From Lepturacanthus savala (taxonomy: Eukaryota > Chordata > Actinopteri > Scombriformes > Trichiuridae), in contig CM060465.1 of NCBI GenBank assembly GCA_030544235.1, forward strand, positions 35,008,488 to 35,072,487: a stretch of DNA of 64,000 nt, read 5' to 3'. The translations under genes were made by a program, and so were the position numbers. Under the pieces are notes generated by a model. It was not told the DNA's origin. It saw only the letters and a program-made list of their open reading frames with translations, and did not search any database. The number at the start of each line of letters is the position of its first letter. Within the stretch, counting starts at the first letter, position 1. Of the stretch, positions 20,885 to 34,013 are shown piece by piece.

Positions 20885-21915
20885 CTGTTTCCCAAAGCTG
20901 AAGATTCAACTGAAAATGTCTTTTTCTATGAAACATCGGAGGAAACATAATATAAGATTATTGAAATGATTAATCGATTAGTTGTTTGGTTCATAAAATG
21001 TTGATCAGTGTTTCCCAAAGCTGAAGATTCAACCTAAAATGTCAAAGATCATCAGTTTATAATTATAGAGACTAAAGAAACCAGGAAATAATCAGAGAAG
21101 AGAAGCTGGAACCAGAGAATTTGGACATTTTCTACTTAATAAAATTACTCAAATCGATTAATCGATCATTAAAATATTTGGTGATTAATCAAATAATTGT
21201 TGCAGCTCTTTATTTTACAAATTCTCTTTACTTCTGGTCAGTTTGGTATCAAACCCATATTTAGATATCATCATTAATAACCATATATATCAGTAATTCT
21301 CATCTGTCATGAGTAGAGCTGCAACGATTAGTTGATTAATCGATTAGTCGTTTGGTTCATAAATGAAGATTCAATCTATAAACCCAAAGATCATCAGTTT
21401 ATTATTATAGAGACTAAAGAAACCAGGAAATAATCAGAGAAGAGAAGCTGGAACCAGAGAATTTGGACGTTTTCTACTTAAAAAATGACTCAAATCGATT
21501 AATTGATTTGCTGATTAATGTAGTAGTTTAATCAATCGATTAATCAACTAATCGCTACAGCTCTATGACACAAATTCCAATCCAATATGTACCTATACCA
21601 ATTTATAACCAGTAGAACTAACGTTTATTGTTTAATTATTGGTAATATTTCTAATAGACAGTTTATCATTGACTATATAAAATCAAACTTTCAACCTTTT
21701 AATTAATCGATTAGTTGTTTGGTTCATAAACCAAACAACTAATCGATTAATGGTGTAAAATATTGATCAGTGTTTCCCCAAACACTGACATTCAGACGTT
21801 TTCTTGTAACAAATGACTCAAATACCAAAGAACCAAAGAATTTAGACATGTTCTTCTATTAAAAAAAACAACTCATGATTAACGACTAATCGATTAATCG
21901 ATTAATCGGCTGCAA
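20885..21915 (+). mobile_element. TIR-unit cluster 4
   Basis: Units begin at about 20965 and 21316 and a broken one lies at 21700-21910. The copy 21316-21563 (248 bp) is bounded by TA at both ends and preceded by CTGTCATGAG, the same left flank as other copies. Near 21712-21745 the left TIR is directly followed by its own reverse complement (TTGTTTGGTTCATAAACCAA), a perfect small palindrome. Confidence 0.8.
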
Positions 21916-22340
21916 AGCAGTTTTAATTTAATCACAAACGTGTTATTTGTGGTTATTTTTTCCAGGTTATTTTGGTTCATTCACTGGAAAAAAAGGACAC
22001 GCCTGGAACCCAGAGAGAAGACAAACTATTAAACATGATGTAATCCAGCTGCAGAGGATCCGGTCACGGCTCATTCACCGCAGAGGTCTCTCGCCCTCCC
22101 TCGCTCTCTTGTCTCTCCACCAATAGAAGCAGCCATGCTAATGTAAGCTATTTATCCCTCAACCCCTGCAGTCAACACAAAAAACCCCCAGGACCACACA
22201 GGCTCCTCAGCCACCTCAGCTGACCTGAATATCAATGACACCCAGCCCCGAATCCATGAAAACCAGAGCTGAGCTGCTGCATGAATCACACCAAACACAA
22301 ATCTGATGCGATGAGATTACACATGCTGCAAAAAACAGCA
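21916..22340. other. Non-repetitive stretch, no recognised gene
   Basis: Moderate-GC sequence, including ACGGCTCATTCACCGCAGAG and GTCTCTCGCCCTCCCTCGCT. No frame or repeat is recognised. Confidence 0.35.
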
Positions 22341-23890
22341 AAGAATCAGGTGAATTTCACATCTGGTTGAATTTCTGTGTGAAAGAAGTCACTTATCACA
22401 CCTCACTGTGCATAAAATGCATTTCTATAGCAACTTTATAGTTACTGATGCTTACAATCAGTTATTTATTTGAATTTTTGTAATATTTCTAATAGATTAT
22501 CATTGAATCTGTAAAATCTGCAATGATTAGTTGATTAATCGATTAGTTGTTTGGTTCATTAAATAGTGTAAAATCTTCTCAAAGCTGAAGATTCAACCTA
22601 AAATGTCTTTTTTTTGTCCACAACAACAGTCAATAATCAGACATTTTCTTCTTAAAAATGACTCAAATCGATTAATCGATATCAAAATAGTTGGTGATTA
22701 ATATAATAGTTGTCAACTAATCGATTAATCGACTAATCGTTGCAGCTCTGTATGAAAAATTCTCAGTTTGGTCTCAATCCAATGTTTATATATCCTGGTT
22801 TATAAGAATTGACTCTATAAAATCAAACTTTCTAACCTATCATTAGTAGAGCTGCAGCAATTAGTTGATTAATCAATTAGTTGATTTGTTTTGTTTAAGT
22901 ATTTGGTACAATTCGTCGATAATTTTGCCTTTAATACAAGTGTCTGGTTGAATTTCTGTGTGAAAGAAGTCACTTATCACACCTCACTGTGCATAAAATG
23001 CATTTCTATAGCAACTTTATAGTTACTGATGCTTACAACCAGTTAATTATTTGAATATTGGTAATATTTCTAATAGATTATCATTGAATCTGTAAAATCT
23101 GCAATGATTAGTTGATTAATCGATTAGTTGTTTGGTTCATTAAATGGCGTAAAATCTTCTCAAAGCTGAAGATTCAACCTAAAATGTCTTTTTTTTGTCC
23201 ACAACAACAGTCAATAATCAGACATTTTCTTCTTAAAAATGACTCAAATCGATTAATTGATATCAAAATATTTGGTCATTAATTTAAGTTGGCAACTAAT
23301 CGATTAATCAACTAATCGTTGCAGCTCTATGTGAAAAATTCTCTATTTCTGGCCAGTTTGGTCTCAAACCAACATTTATATATCCTGATTTATAACCATT
23401 GACTCTATAAAATCAAACTTTCTAATCTATCATGAGTAGAGCTGCAGCAATTAGTTGATTAATCGATTAGTCGATTTGTTCATAATTGGTGTAAAATGTT
23501 CATCCATGCAATTAATGTAATAGCAACTAATCGACCACAAAGATGTTGAAATTTGTGTCACAAATATGTTAGATTGAGACTTTTATTTGTTTTGTGGTTA
23601 TTTTTTCCAAGTTATTTTGATATTTTGGTCGAAAAGATTACACATGCTGCAAAAAACTGGTGAAAATATAAGTATTTGGTAGAAATAATCAATAATTTAC
23701 ATAATAAAATAAAAGTGTCAGGTTTAATTTCTGTGTAAAAAAAGTCACTTAACACACGGACTGTGAATAAAATGCATTTCTATAGCAACTGTATAGTCTT
23801 ATAACCAACATTCACCAATATTTCTAATATATTATCATTGATTCTATAAAATCTGCAACAATTAGTTGATTAATCGATTTATTGTTGTAT
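22341..23890 (+). repeat. ~581-bp tandem repeat containing TIR units
   Basis: TCTGGTTGAATTTCTGTGTG, then AAAGAAGTCACTTATCACAC and TGCATTTCTATAGCAACTTT, recur at 22362 and 22943 (581 bp apart). A diverged third copy lies near 23717. Each period holds a TIR unit (left end near 22509 and 23100, right ends near 22748 and 23327) and a linker of different sequence from the 348-bp array. This shows a second, longer composite unit. Confidence 0.85.
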
Positions 23891-24420
23891 CGAGAGGATT
23901 TTTATAGAGGAATTCAATATTGTAAAATAAATAAATTTATTTAATTTATTCGCATTTATTTCCACTTATGTATTAATTTTCCTTTGCACGTTAATTTGTT
24001 AATTAATTAATAATAATAATTATTAAATAATTTAATTTATTTAAAAAAAATTCCATGAAAATGAATGGGGAAAATAAATCCATAATTAAATGAAAATATT
24101 TAATATTAATAAATAAAATGGAAAATCAAATAAATGGGAAAGTAACACACATATATTTTATGAATTAATAAATGGAAAATTAAATAAATATGAACATTTA
24201 CTGGTATATTCATTTATGTACCGTCATTTATTTATTCTTGATTTATTTATTTATTTTTATATTTATTCTCCCCCATAATTTAATTTAAATTTAATATAAT
24301 AATTTAATATAATTTACCCAAATCAGAAAAAAAAACTGGAAATAAGCTAAATTATCTGCTTAATTCTACTGAATATTAACTAATTTCACTTGTTAAGATT
24401 AAATGTATTTTGCCGTGTAC
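23891..24420. other. AT-rich low-complexity stretch
   Basis: ATTTATTTAATTA-type sequence. The end (AAATGTATTTTGCCGTGTAC, 24401-24420) resembles the terminus of a small CACTGCAAAA-type non-autonomous element like those at 52.6 and 61.85 kb, but this is weak. Confidence 0.4.
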
Positions 24421-25090
24421 TCCACATATACTATATATGAGTTAATGATTTACACTGATGCACATTGGTCCATTACTCTGGTCCAGAATATTTAATAACA
24501 ACTAATTGATGCAGTTTCATTCATATTTAATGACCCTCCATGGAATCTGTTGTGTCTAAATGCAGCGTTAAAGGCAGAAAACATTGAATTTAGATAAAAA
24601 TCAATATATAAAATCCCTGAATCATCAATTATGAGCCAGTATAGGTGATACGAGAAGCAGAAACTTCTTTAAAAAATAATAGTAGTCAGATATTGGCTCC
24701 AAAAGTCAATTCTAACACCTATGAACCAACAACGGGAGAAGAAAATGAGCTAAATCACCATCAGCTGTTTCTAAAGCTGAAGAAACAGCAGATAACAGGC
24801 TGAGTGACTAGAATCACACCTTTCTTTGTGCCATGTGAAGAGTTTGAAGCTGCAGAAAGAAGCTGGTAATTAACGACAGGTAACACCTGGACCTGCTGCA
24901 TTAAACAGCCAGTGCGACTTTACGCTGATGATAATGACTTTATATGAGGGAGCTGTCACATCATGTATGGTGATGTTTTACAGCCAAACCTGCAATCTGC
25001 TGGAAAAGCACTTAGATTAATTACTTCATCTGGTCGTTAAAGACAAGCTACACATGCTGTGTTTTAACCAACTGGAACGTATAGATTCGA
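24421..25090. other. Non-repetitive stretch, no recognised gene
   Basis: No recognisable exon, RNA or repeat. Confidence 0.4.
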
Positions 25091-26007
25091 GCTGCTAATT
25101 AACTTATTAGTTACATTAATTGACAAATATTTTGGTAATAACTGATTTATCTGAGAAAATGTCCAAATTCTCTGGTTCCTGATTATTTCCTGGTTTCTTT
25201 AGTCTCTATAATAATTTTAATAATTTCAGGTTGAATCTTCAGCTTTGGATCCACATTTTACACCATTTAATGAACCAAATAATTAATCGATTAATCAACT
25301 AATTGTTGCAGCTCTACTCATGAGAGTTTAAAAAGTTTGATTTAATATCGTCCATGGTTGTAAATCAGGATCTAAATATTGGTTTGATACCAAACAGGCA
25401 AGAATTAAAGTGAATTTGTCACATAGAGCTGCAACGATTAGTTGATTAATCGATTAATTTAAACACCAACTATTTTGATAATTGATTAATCTATTTGAGT
25501 CATTATAGAGAAGAAAATGTCCAAATTCTCTGATTATTTCCTGGTTTCTTTAGTTTCTATAATAATAAACTGATGATCTTTGGACAAAAAAAGACATTTT
25601 AGGTTGAATCTTCAGCTTCTGGAAACACTTTCAACCTTTTGGATCAACATTTTACACCATTTTATGAACCAAACTAATCGATTAATCAACTAATCGTTGC
25701 AGCTCTACTCATGATAGCATAGAAAGTTTGACTTTTATAGAGTCAATGATAATCTGTCTTTTAAAAATACTTAATTAACAAGTTAAAATCTAAGAAATAA
25801 GGATGGTTCAAACATGTAACATGTAATAGTGTTTAGAGCTGCAACAATTAGCCGATTAATTGATTAATCACCAACTATTTTGATTATCGATCAGTTCATT
25901 TTGAACCTTTTGAAGAAGAAAATGTCCAAATTCTCTGGTTCCAGCTTCTCTTCTCTGATTATTTCCTGGTTTCTTTAGTCTCTATAATAATAAACTGACG
26001 ACTGAAA

Positions 26008-26049
26008 CTTCACAGGATCTAGAACGGAACCCTGAGGAACCCCACATTT
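26008..26049 (-). mobile_element. Embedded LINE RT motif fragment (VLDP form)
   Basis: The reverse complement encodes CGVPQGSVLDPV, the same junction fragment as at 15797. Confidence 0.75.
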
Positions 26050-26221
26050 AATTTGAGTCATATTTAAAGAAGAAAATGTCCAAATTCTCTGGTTCCAGCT
26101 TCTCTTCTCTGATTATTTCCTGGTTTCTTTAGTCTCTATAATAATAAACTGATGATCTTTGGACAAATTTTAGGTTGAATCTTCAGCTTTGGGAACTATA
26201 ATCATTATTTTCAGGTCACAG

Positions 26222-26290
26222 ACGGAGTGCCACAGGGATCCATTCTGGGTCCCATTTCATTCAGCATTTATATAAATCAGTTTCACTTCT
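26222..26290 (+). mobile_element. Embedded LINE RT motif fragment (ILGP form)
   Basis: GGAGTGCCACAGGGATCCAT and following bases translate in one frame to GVPQGSILGPISFSIYINQ, the RT domain 4 block of non-LTR retrotransposons (consensus GVPQGSILGPLLFxIYIND). It is a different DNA lineage from the VLDP form, lies on the opposite strand to the TIR units around it, and recurs at 36904 and 37249. Confidence 0.8.
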
Positions 26291-26680
26291 CTCCGATTGT
26301 AAAATGTCTCATATAATAAGACATTTTAGGTTGGATCTTCAGCTTCAGAGAAACATTAAACAACATTTTACACAACTTTATAAAGCAAATAACTAATCGA
26401 TTAATGGTTTCATTAATCAATAATCAGCGTAGTCCTTAGTTGCAGCTCTCGTCATTGTGATATTTCAGCTTCTTTCAAATAATCTTTATGAACAAAACTG
26501 GGTTGACATTGATTAGTTGCCAATTATTACAATAATCAACTATGTTGATAATGGATTTGAGTCGTTTTTATGAGGAAAATGTCTTCATCTTTCTCAAAAT
26601 CAACAATTTTCTGAACCAAACAGTCAATGGACAGATTAATCAGAATAGTCGTTAGCTGCATCCCTCGTATTTATTAGAGG

Positions 26681-27490
26681 AAAACAATCAATACCTTCAG
26701 ATTGCACAAAGAAAAGGTCTCGGAGGAAATTCTGTTTTGAGTATCCACAATAACCGAGAAACAATAGAATGATTAATCTACGTCAAGTCTTCCCCACAAC
26801 ATTTCATCCCCTTATTGGATTAGAGGCTGTGAATCCAACATTAGGCCACAGATTAATTCCACAAAATGGAATCATAAAATAAGCCACAAACACGGCGCTT
26901 AATGGCATTATGGTTAAGAGGAGGAGGAAGTCACCTATTAGTGGGGGGAAGAAAAACAAAAAGACCTCACCACACACAGCTGGAACCAACACACTGAGAC
27001 AATAAGTTGCTGTGGAAGCTGTTTGGCTGAATGTGAAGCTACTGAACAGCCTCAACCCCCCATCCCCTCCAACATGGAGACCCCGCCAAGTGTCCTAAAT
27101 ACTCGCTGCTCCATTGTCTGCCTTTAGAAACGAGCCGAGCTGCAGGATACGAGGAGGAGGGAGGGGAAAGAAAAGGCTTAAATCCCCCAGAAGGACAGGG
27201 AGCCATGCAAATGGGACCAGAGGATGTGGAGAAGCTGGAGGAGGCTCCTGCAGAGAGGGAGCTCCGCCGAGGGTTTAAATCGTTTAAGCTCTTCTGTCCA
27301 ACGCTCACAGACTAGACCTCCGTCCCCTCAGATAAACCTCGTCGTCATCGACGTGGCGGCGAACCAGACGCATCGTCAGCACTGTCAGGACCATCAGACC
27401 CCGCCGCTGTCACAGAGAAACCTGGTCTGCTGCAAAAAGACCTGAGGAGGCCGAGGAAACGCAGGCTATAGACAACAGAAGGCATCCCAC
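26681..27490. other. Non-repetitive, moderately GC-rich stretch
   Basis: From 27040 to 27460 the sequence is unique-looking with higher GC. Frames of 73-89 codons exist on both strands without a domain or clear splice sites. The ATGCAAATGG at 27205 is octamer-like. It is a candidate for conserved non-coding sequence. Confidence 0.35.
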
Positions 27491-28665
27491 AAAAAGCAGG
27501 GAGCCAAAACATGTGCTAAAATGGCCTTTTATGAGTTAAAACATGTGCTTAAGTACAATCTAGGAGTCAAAATGCATGCTAAAGTGCCTACTTGGGGGGT
27601 ACAAAGCATCTTGAAGTGCCTTCTAGGATTCAAAACAGTAGCTAAAGTGCCCTCTAGGAGCTAAAATATGTGCTAACATGCTCTTCTAGGTTTCAAAACA
27701 AGTGCTAAAGTGCCCTGTAGGAGCTCCCTTGAGCTAAAGTGTCCTTTAGCATGCATGAAGCCAAAAGAAAAGTGCCCTTTTGGGAGCTAAAAAGCATGTT
27801 AAAATGCTGTATCAGAGCCAAAACACATACTAAAGTGCCCCTTAAGAGCCAAAACATGTGCTAAAATGCCCTTTTATGAGCCAAAACATGTGCTTAAGTA
27901 CAATCTAAGAGCCAAAATGTGTGTTAAAATGCCCTTAGGTGTCAAAATGCATGCTAAAGTGCCCTCTCAGGAGCTAAAAAGCATATTAAAGTGTCCTCTA
28001 GGAGCCAAAAATGCATGCTGAAGTGCTTTCTTGGGAGCTGAAAAGTATTTCAAAGTGCTTTCTAGGAGCCAAAACATGTGCTAAAATGCCCTTTTATGAG
28101 CCAAAACATGTGCTTAAGTACAAGCTAAGAGCCAAAATGTGTGTTAAAATGCCCTTAGGTGTCAAAATGCATGCTAAAGTGCCTACTTGGGGGGTACAAA
28201 GCACCTCGAAGTGCCTCCTAGGATCCAAATGAGCCAAAATATGTGCTAACATGCTCTTCTAGGTTTCAAAACAAGTGCTAAAGTGCCCCCTAGGAGCCAA
28301 AATACACGTTAACGTGGCCTCTAGGAGCTAAAAAGCATGTTAAAGTGTCCTCTAGGAACCAAAATGCATTGAAAAGTGCCCTTTTAGGAGCTAAAAAGCA
28401 TGTTAAAATGCCCTCTCTGACCCAAAACACATGCTAAAGTGCCCCTTAAGAGCCAAAATATGTGCTAAGTGCCCTCTTGGGAGCTAAACAGCATATTAAA
28501 GTGTCCTCTAGGAGCCGAAACACATGCTGAAGTGCTTTCTTGGGAGCTGAAAAGCATTTCAAAGTGCTTTCTAGGGGCCAAAACATGTTCTAAAGTGCCC
28601 TCTTGGCAGCTAAAACGCATGTTAAAATGCCCAAAACACATGCTGAAGGAACATAAAGTGAATAT
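27490..28665 (+). repeat. ~31-bp minisatellite, block 2
   Basis: About 35 units of GAGCCAAAACATGTGCTAAA with GTGCCCTCTAGGAG-type halves, more diverged than block 1. Longer phrases recur: GTGCCTACTTGGGGGGTACA is at 27584 and 28181, and ATGCCCTTTTATGAGCCAAA is at 27867 and 28086, indicating a higher-order period. The 73-codon frames on both strands come from the repeat. Confidence 0.93.
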
Positions 28666-29160
28666 AGTTGTCAAATAATCAACCAATCAGCTCATTTTTG
28701 CAGCACTTTTGGTTTGTTCCAGTTCATGTGTGAATATTTCTGAACATTTCACACCCTGGACATTTAGAAATGTTGTAAAAGTAAAATATTTAAATAGGAT
28801 TAAACATCAGAGCTGGACTAGAAAACACATTTCACAAAGGAAACTATTAAATAAGTGATAAAACATCAAAGGTTATTGCTGTGATGTGAATTACTCCTAA
28901 TTCCTGCAGCCTTAAACACGTTCATTTCAGTTTCTTCTATTCTTGTGACTAAAGGAAGCAGAACTGAGACGTTCTTTGACGTTTCTGCATCGTTTAAAGC
29001 AGGATTTTAAAGAGAGAAAGTTCTGAGACGAGTGACTTCACCTCAAAATACCATTAAGAAGAAAACACGGAAGCTGTTTGTGAAAACTGCAGCTGGACAA
29101 ACAGTAAATGGATGATTCATTATTCACTTTGAGTGACAGGAGCTTTAAAAGCTGCTCTAC
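28666..29160. other. No recognised feature
   Basis: AT-leaning unique sequence with no gene seen. Confidence 0.4.
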
Positions 29161-29872
29161 ACTCATTATTATTTACAGTAGAAATACTAATTAATTCATT
29201 ACTGTAAAATAAAACAATGTTTCACTTTATTCATTGTTAAATAAAAAAATCAATTACTGTGATTTACAGTTGTATTTACATTATGTGAGTAATTATAAAA
29301 TAATTTATTATTTTTACAGTTAAAGCACCAAATAAAAATACTACTATAATAATTAGCTGATTAATTATACAGTAAAATCAATTAAATCTATGATTTCAGG
29401 TGTTTACAGTATTAAATAAACAGTAGAAACTAATTAAACATTGATTTTCATTGTATTTACAGTATTTGATGATTAATTGTACAGTAAAAATCTATGATTT
29501 CAGTTGTAATTACAGTATTAGATGATTATTGTACAATAAACTAATACTTTTATTATATATATATATATAATTTATATTTATTATTGTATTGTGTATTGTA
29601 TTGTAAATAATTATACAGGAAAATTATACAGTAAAAATCAATAAAACAGTGATTTTCATTGTATTTACAGTATTAGGTGATTAATTGTAAAATACTAATT
29701 TTATTAATTAAAAATATATTAATACTATGATTTTAGGTGTATTTGCAGTATTAAATAAACAGTAGAAATTAATTAAACATTGATTTTCATTGAATTTACA
29801 GTATTTGATGATTAATTATACAGTAAAAATCTATTAATACTATGATTTCAGTTGATATTTACATATCAACTG

Positions 29873-29905
<33 letters not shown>

Positions 29906-30330
29906 GTAGTTGTACAATAAAAAAATAATTAAATACTGATTTGACTTTATATATACTACTATTTATTTATTATTGTATTATGTATTGTATTATTGTAATT
30001 AATTATACAGTAAAATTCTATTAATACTATGATTTTAGGTGTATTTACATTATTGGGTGGTTAATTATACAGTAAAAATCAATTAAACACTGATTGTATT
30101 TACAGTATTAGGTGATTATTGTACAAGAAACAATTAAATACTGAATATTTACAGTATTAGGTGATTAATTGTACAGTAAAATTCTATTAATACTATGATT
30201 TTAGGTGTATTTACATTATTTGTTGATTAATTATACAGTAAAAATCAATTAAATACTGAATATTTACAGTATTAGGTGATTAATTTTACAGTAAATATCA
30301 ATTAAACACTGATTTCAACAGGTTTTTACA
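29161..30330 (+). repeat. AT-rich tandem array around TTTACAGTATTAGGTGATTA
   Basis: Units of roughly 60-70 bp with TTTACAGTATTAGGTGATTA, ATTGTACAGTAAAAATCAAT and TAAATACTGATTT or ACTATGATTTTAGGTGTA. At least a dozen occur, with irregular spacing, plus TA runs at 29558-29570 and 29876-29903. TTTACAGT/ACTGTAAA halves make the array rich in short inverted repeats. Confidence 0.75.
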
Positions 30331-30765
30331 TAGTGACACTGGTTTGGTAAAAGAGACTCTGGAGCAGGTTTTTCTGAGAGTTTCGAGTCTTTAAGAACCA
30401 AAAAAACAAACGTGTCTTTGTCACGTTGGGAGTTTTACGTCTGATTATTCTGAAAAGCAGCAACAACAACAAGGACAACCACAGCGATGGATTGATTGAA
30501 GTTACTGGATTTCATGTTGTTTAATCACTCGCATTCTCTCCAGCTTCCATTTCCTATTACCCAGTGATTTACAGCACTTTTCAGAGCAGGAAAAGGCGTC
30601 GAAATAGATGTTGAATCATTCCAGTCGTGCAGCATTACCTATTATTATTATTATCAGAGGCTTTAAACGGTCACTTAACTCAACATGAGTGATTACAGAA
30701 CATGTTTAAAGACGGACGCCGTGCGTCTGAGTGCTGAAAGACATTAGACTCACACTAAAGTGCAT
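30331..30765. other. No recognised feature
   Basis: Unique-looking sequence without a recognised gene or repeat. Confidence 0.4.
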
Positions 30766-31260
30766 CCAGTGATATCTAAAAATCAACAAATGTCTGCACT
30801 TAACCTTGAAAATCATTAAAGCTAATGGAGGCCGAAGCCCATTTCACCTCCTGGCGCCATCACTTAGCCTGAACCTTCTGGTTGGTTCATGCTCACGTCA
30901 GGGTACGAAGGTGAGGTCGATTTTTATCAAACTTGGTAATTTGGTGTCGAATCAGCCGAGGACGATTCTGTTAAATTTTGAGGCGGATCCGACTTGTGAA
31001 ATTTGCGGCGTTAGCATTTTTGTGTTTTCGGCGCTCCTAGTGGCTCCTGCTGGCCAATGGAATGTTAATAGCTGACAAAACTCTATCCATCCTGATATAT
31101 TTTAAAATTTAGCCCAATGATAGTGGAAAATTTAGTGTTTGTGGAGGTAGTCAGAGGTAGACTCTAAAACACCAGTGAAGAAACATTTCCCATAATGCCT
31201 AGCGAGCTATTAACAAAATGGCGGATACCCAGAAATGTAATTATTTTAAATAAAGATTGA
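30766..31260 (+). repeat. Dispersed repeat Y
   Basis: The start (GTGATATCTAAAAATCAACA, then GTCTGCACTTAACCTT and ATTAAAGCTAATGGAGGC) recurs twice inside minisatellite block 3, at 32953 and 34022. The rest has AAACTTGGTAATTTGGTGTC, a GCCGAGGACGATTCTGTTAA segment and CATTTCCCATAATGCCTAGC. An 89-codon frame (30806-31075) has no recognisable domain. Given the recurrence I regard this as repetitive DNA of unknown class. Confidence 0.5.
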
Positions 31261-32160
31261 AACAATACGATAAACATCAGATTATCTTAGCTTAAAATCT
31301 TGATGCCTGCATTTGTTTACAATAAGATTATACCTGTTTATCATGATATTATCTCATTTGTGTTTTAGTTTCAAGCTAATGCTAAAGCTAAATTAGCGGC
31401 AACAGGCATTAACGGTAATAATAGAAAAGTTTAATATAATGACGTCTATCAATAAATTAGCTGTACAAACAAACAATAAGATGATATATTTTATTATTTC
31501 AGCACAATTTCTCTCCTATTTTGACAATTTCGACAAATTTGCAGCCTTCAAATATTGATTTTTCCGTCATGTGCTTTCATAACCTGGATGAAGGTCACGC
31601 TCTAATCAGTCCTAAGAGAAACCAGTTCTTGAAAAAGGTTCCTAGGTACATATTAAAAAAGCTAAATCCTGCAGTTTGGATGCAAAACTATATGCAAATT
31701 TGCGAATATTGCGATATTTTCAACCTAAAAATGAATGTTAGGAGTAAAATTAGATTTAAAGACTATATTTATATTATGATTTTAATTAGTTATTTAGTAT
31801 TATTTTAATTATAATTAGGATTTTTTAGATATTTGGGGGCATTTTATGACCTACTTTTATTATATAAATGTAAATTGATATAAAATATTTCATAGTAAAT
31901 AACTAAAGTCACTTTAAATTATCTATAATCAATAAAGACCAGGAGAATGTATCAATATATGTTCTAGTTCTATCACAACCTCTACATTTATGTATTAAAA
32001 CATAAAATACCCCTAAATATTTCAAAGAAAATCAATAATTACCAATATGGAACAATATAAACAGATAAACAGCCTTATTTGTTACCATCATTCTATAAAA
32101 CCAATCAATTTCTCTGATTTGTAAACTGTTGTTGGTTAGAATAGAAACGATTAATCAATT
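31261..32160. other. AT-rich stretch, no recognised gene
   Basis: A 95-codon plus-strand frame (31521-31808) ends in Ile/Tyr-rich AT sequence with no motif and is probably chance. Confidence 0.4.
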
Positions 32161-32560
32161 AATCAATTGACAAAAATGTGATGTTGAATCAAACTGGTCT
32201 AAACCAGATGTTTGACGCGTTTTAAGCTTGAAGGAACTGAGATTAGCTGAACTGTTTTCTGGTTGTATTGATGTCGTGGATCCTGATGATTTACAGGCGA
32301 CGTCTGACTCAGCAGCATCGTCTGCTGACAGGAATTAAAGAGGATCGTTTTCTGGCCTCAGTCGATGTTTCAGATGAAACCACGGCGACCGCAACAGGAG
32401 AAAATAGCCTCATCGCTTACAGGTAACTGTCCGTGTTGGTTTCAGACGGACACGGCTCTTACATTTCCAGGAAAGTTAGAAAAACTAGACTGATGATCAG
32501 GAAGGTCAGGGGCAGAAAAGGGCAAACAAGGGCAGATATAGCACGTCCTCGCTACTGAAG
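32161..32560. other. Non-repetitive stretch, no recognised gene
   Basis: A short TIR-like remnant (ACGATTAATCAATTAATCAA) at about 32148 precedes unique sequence with higher GC (TGTTTCAGATGAAACCACGG). Confidence 0.4.
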
Positions 32561-32944
32561 TGGGCACTTTAGACACGTTTTATATGTTATACAAATACAA
32601 AGCCTGTTTTAGCTTTGAAGAGGACATGTGTTTTAGCTCCGAGAGGGAACTTCAACACACATTTTAGCTCCTAAAAAGGGGCTTTAACATGGTTTTAAGC
32701 TTCCAAGAGGGAAGTTAGGCTCCTAAAGGGCACTTTAACGTGTGTTTTAGCTCAAAGGGGGCACTTTAATACACATTTTGGCTCCTAGAGTGCACTTCAA
32801 CATGTGTTTTATCTCCAAAAAGGGCATTTTAACACACATATTAAGTCAACATGTGTTTTGGCTTACAAGAAGGCACTTTAATACACATTTCAGGTCCAAA
32901 AAGGGCACTTTAGGATGTGTTTAGCTCCTAGCGGGCACTTTAAC

Positions 32945-33030
32945 ATGTTTGTGTGATATCTAAAAATCAACAAAAGTCTGCACTTAACCTTTAAAAACAT
33001 TAAAACTAATGGAAGCTAAAGACCAATGTG
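32945..33030 (+). repeat. Repeat Y segment captured in minisatellite, copy 1
   Basis: GTGATATCTAAAAATCAACA, AAAGTCTGCACTTAACCTTT and ACATTAAAACTAATGGAAGC match 30769-30835 and are flanked on both sides by minisatellite units. Confidence 0.8.
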
Positions 33031-34013
33031 TTTTGGCTTCCAAAAGGGCACTTTAACATGTGTTTAAGCTCCAAAGAGGGCACTTTAGGATCAATTTTAG
33101 CTCCAAAGTGTGTACTTTAGATGAATTTTAGGTCCTAGAGGGCACTTCAACACACATTTTAGCTCCTAAAATGGGTTCTTATCTTCCAAGAGGGTTGTTT
33201 AACAGAAAGTTTGGCTCCTAGAGGGCACTTTAACATGTGTTTTAGCTCAAAGGGGGCACTTTAATACACATTTTGGCTCCTAGAGTGCACTTCAACATGC
33301 GTTTTATCTCCAAAAAGGGCATTTTAACACACATATTGCCTCCTAGAGGGCATGTCAACATGTGCTTTGGTTTACAAGAAGGCACTTTAATACACATTTC
33401 AGGTCCAAAAAGGGCACTTTAGGATGCATTTAGCTCCTAGCGGGCACTTTAACATGTTTGTGTGACACTTTAACATGTGTTTAAGCTCCAAAGAGGGCAC
33501 TTTAGGATCAATTTTAGCTCCAAAGTGTGTACTTTAGATGAATTTTAAGTCGTAGAGGGCACTTCAACACACATTTTAGCTCCTAAAAAGGTTCTTATCT
33601 TCCAAGAGGGTTGTTTAACAGAAAGTCTGGCTCCTAGAGGGCACTTTAACATGTGTATTAGCTCAAAGGGGGCACTTTAATACACATTTTGGCTCCTAGA
33701 GTGCACTTCAACATGCGTTTTATCTCCAAAAAGGGCATTTTAACACACATATTGCCTCCTAGAGGGCATGTCAACATGTGTTTTGGCTTACAAGAAGGCA
33801 CTTTAATACACATTTCAGGTCCAAAAAGGGCACTTTAGGATGCATTTAGCTCCTAGCGGGCACTTTAACATGTTTGTGTGACACTTTAACATGTGTTTAA
33901 GCTCCAAAGAGGGCACTTTAGGATCAATTTTAGCTCCAAAGTGTGCACTTTAGATGAATTTTAAGTCGTAGAGGGCACTTTAGGATGCATTTAGCTCCTA
34001 GCGGGCACTTTAA

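Larger units (their letters stand above)
25091..26680 (-). mobile_element. TIR-unit cluster 5 (minus orientation)
   Basis: A block that is the reverse complement of array 1, linkers included: 25340-25425 matches the linker at 14120-14230, and 25706-25835 matches the linker at 13754-13876. The copy 25426-25705 (280 bp) is bounded by TA on both sides. RT fragments are embedded at 26008-26049 and 26222-26290. Confidence 0.85.

Noticed and set aside
30806..31075. 89-codon frame with ordinary composition
   Set aside because: Its start lies in sequence that recurs inside the minisatellite at 32.95 and 34.02 kb, and no domain is recognisable. It is kept only as dispersed repeat Y.
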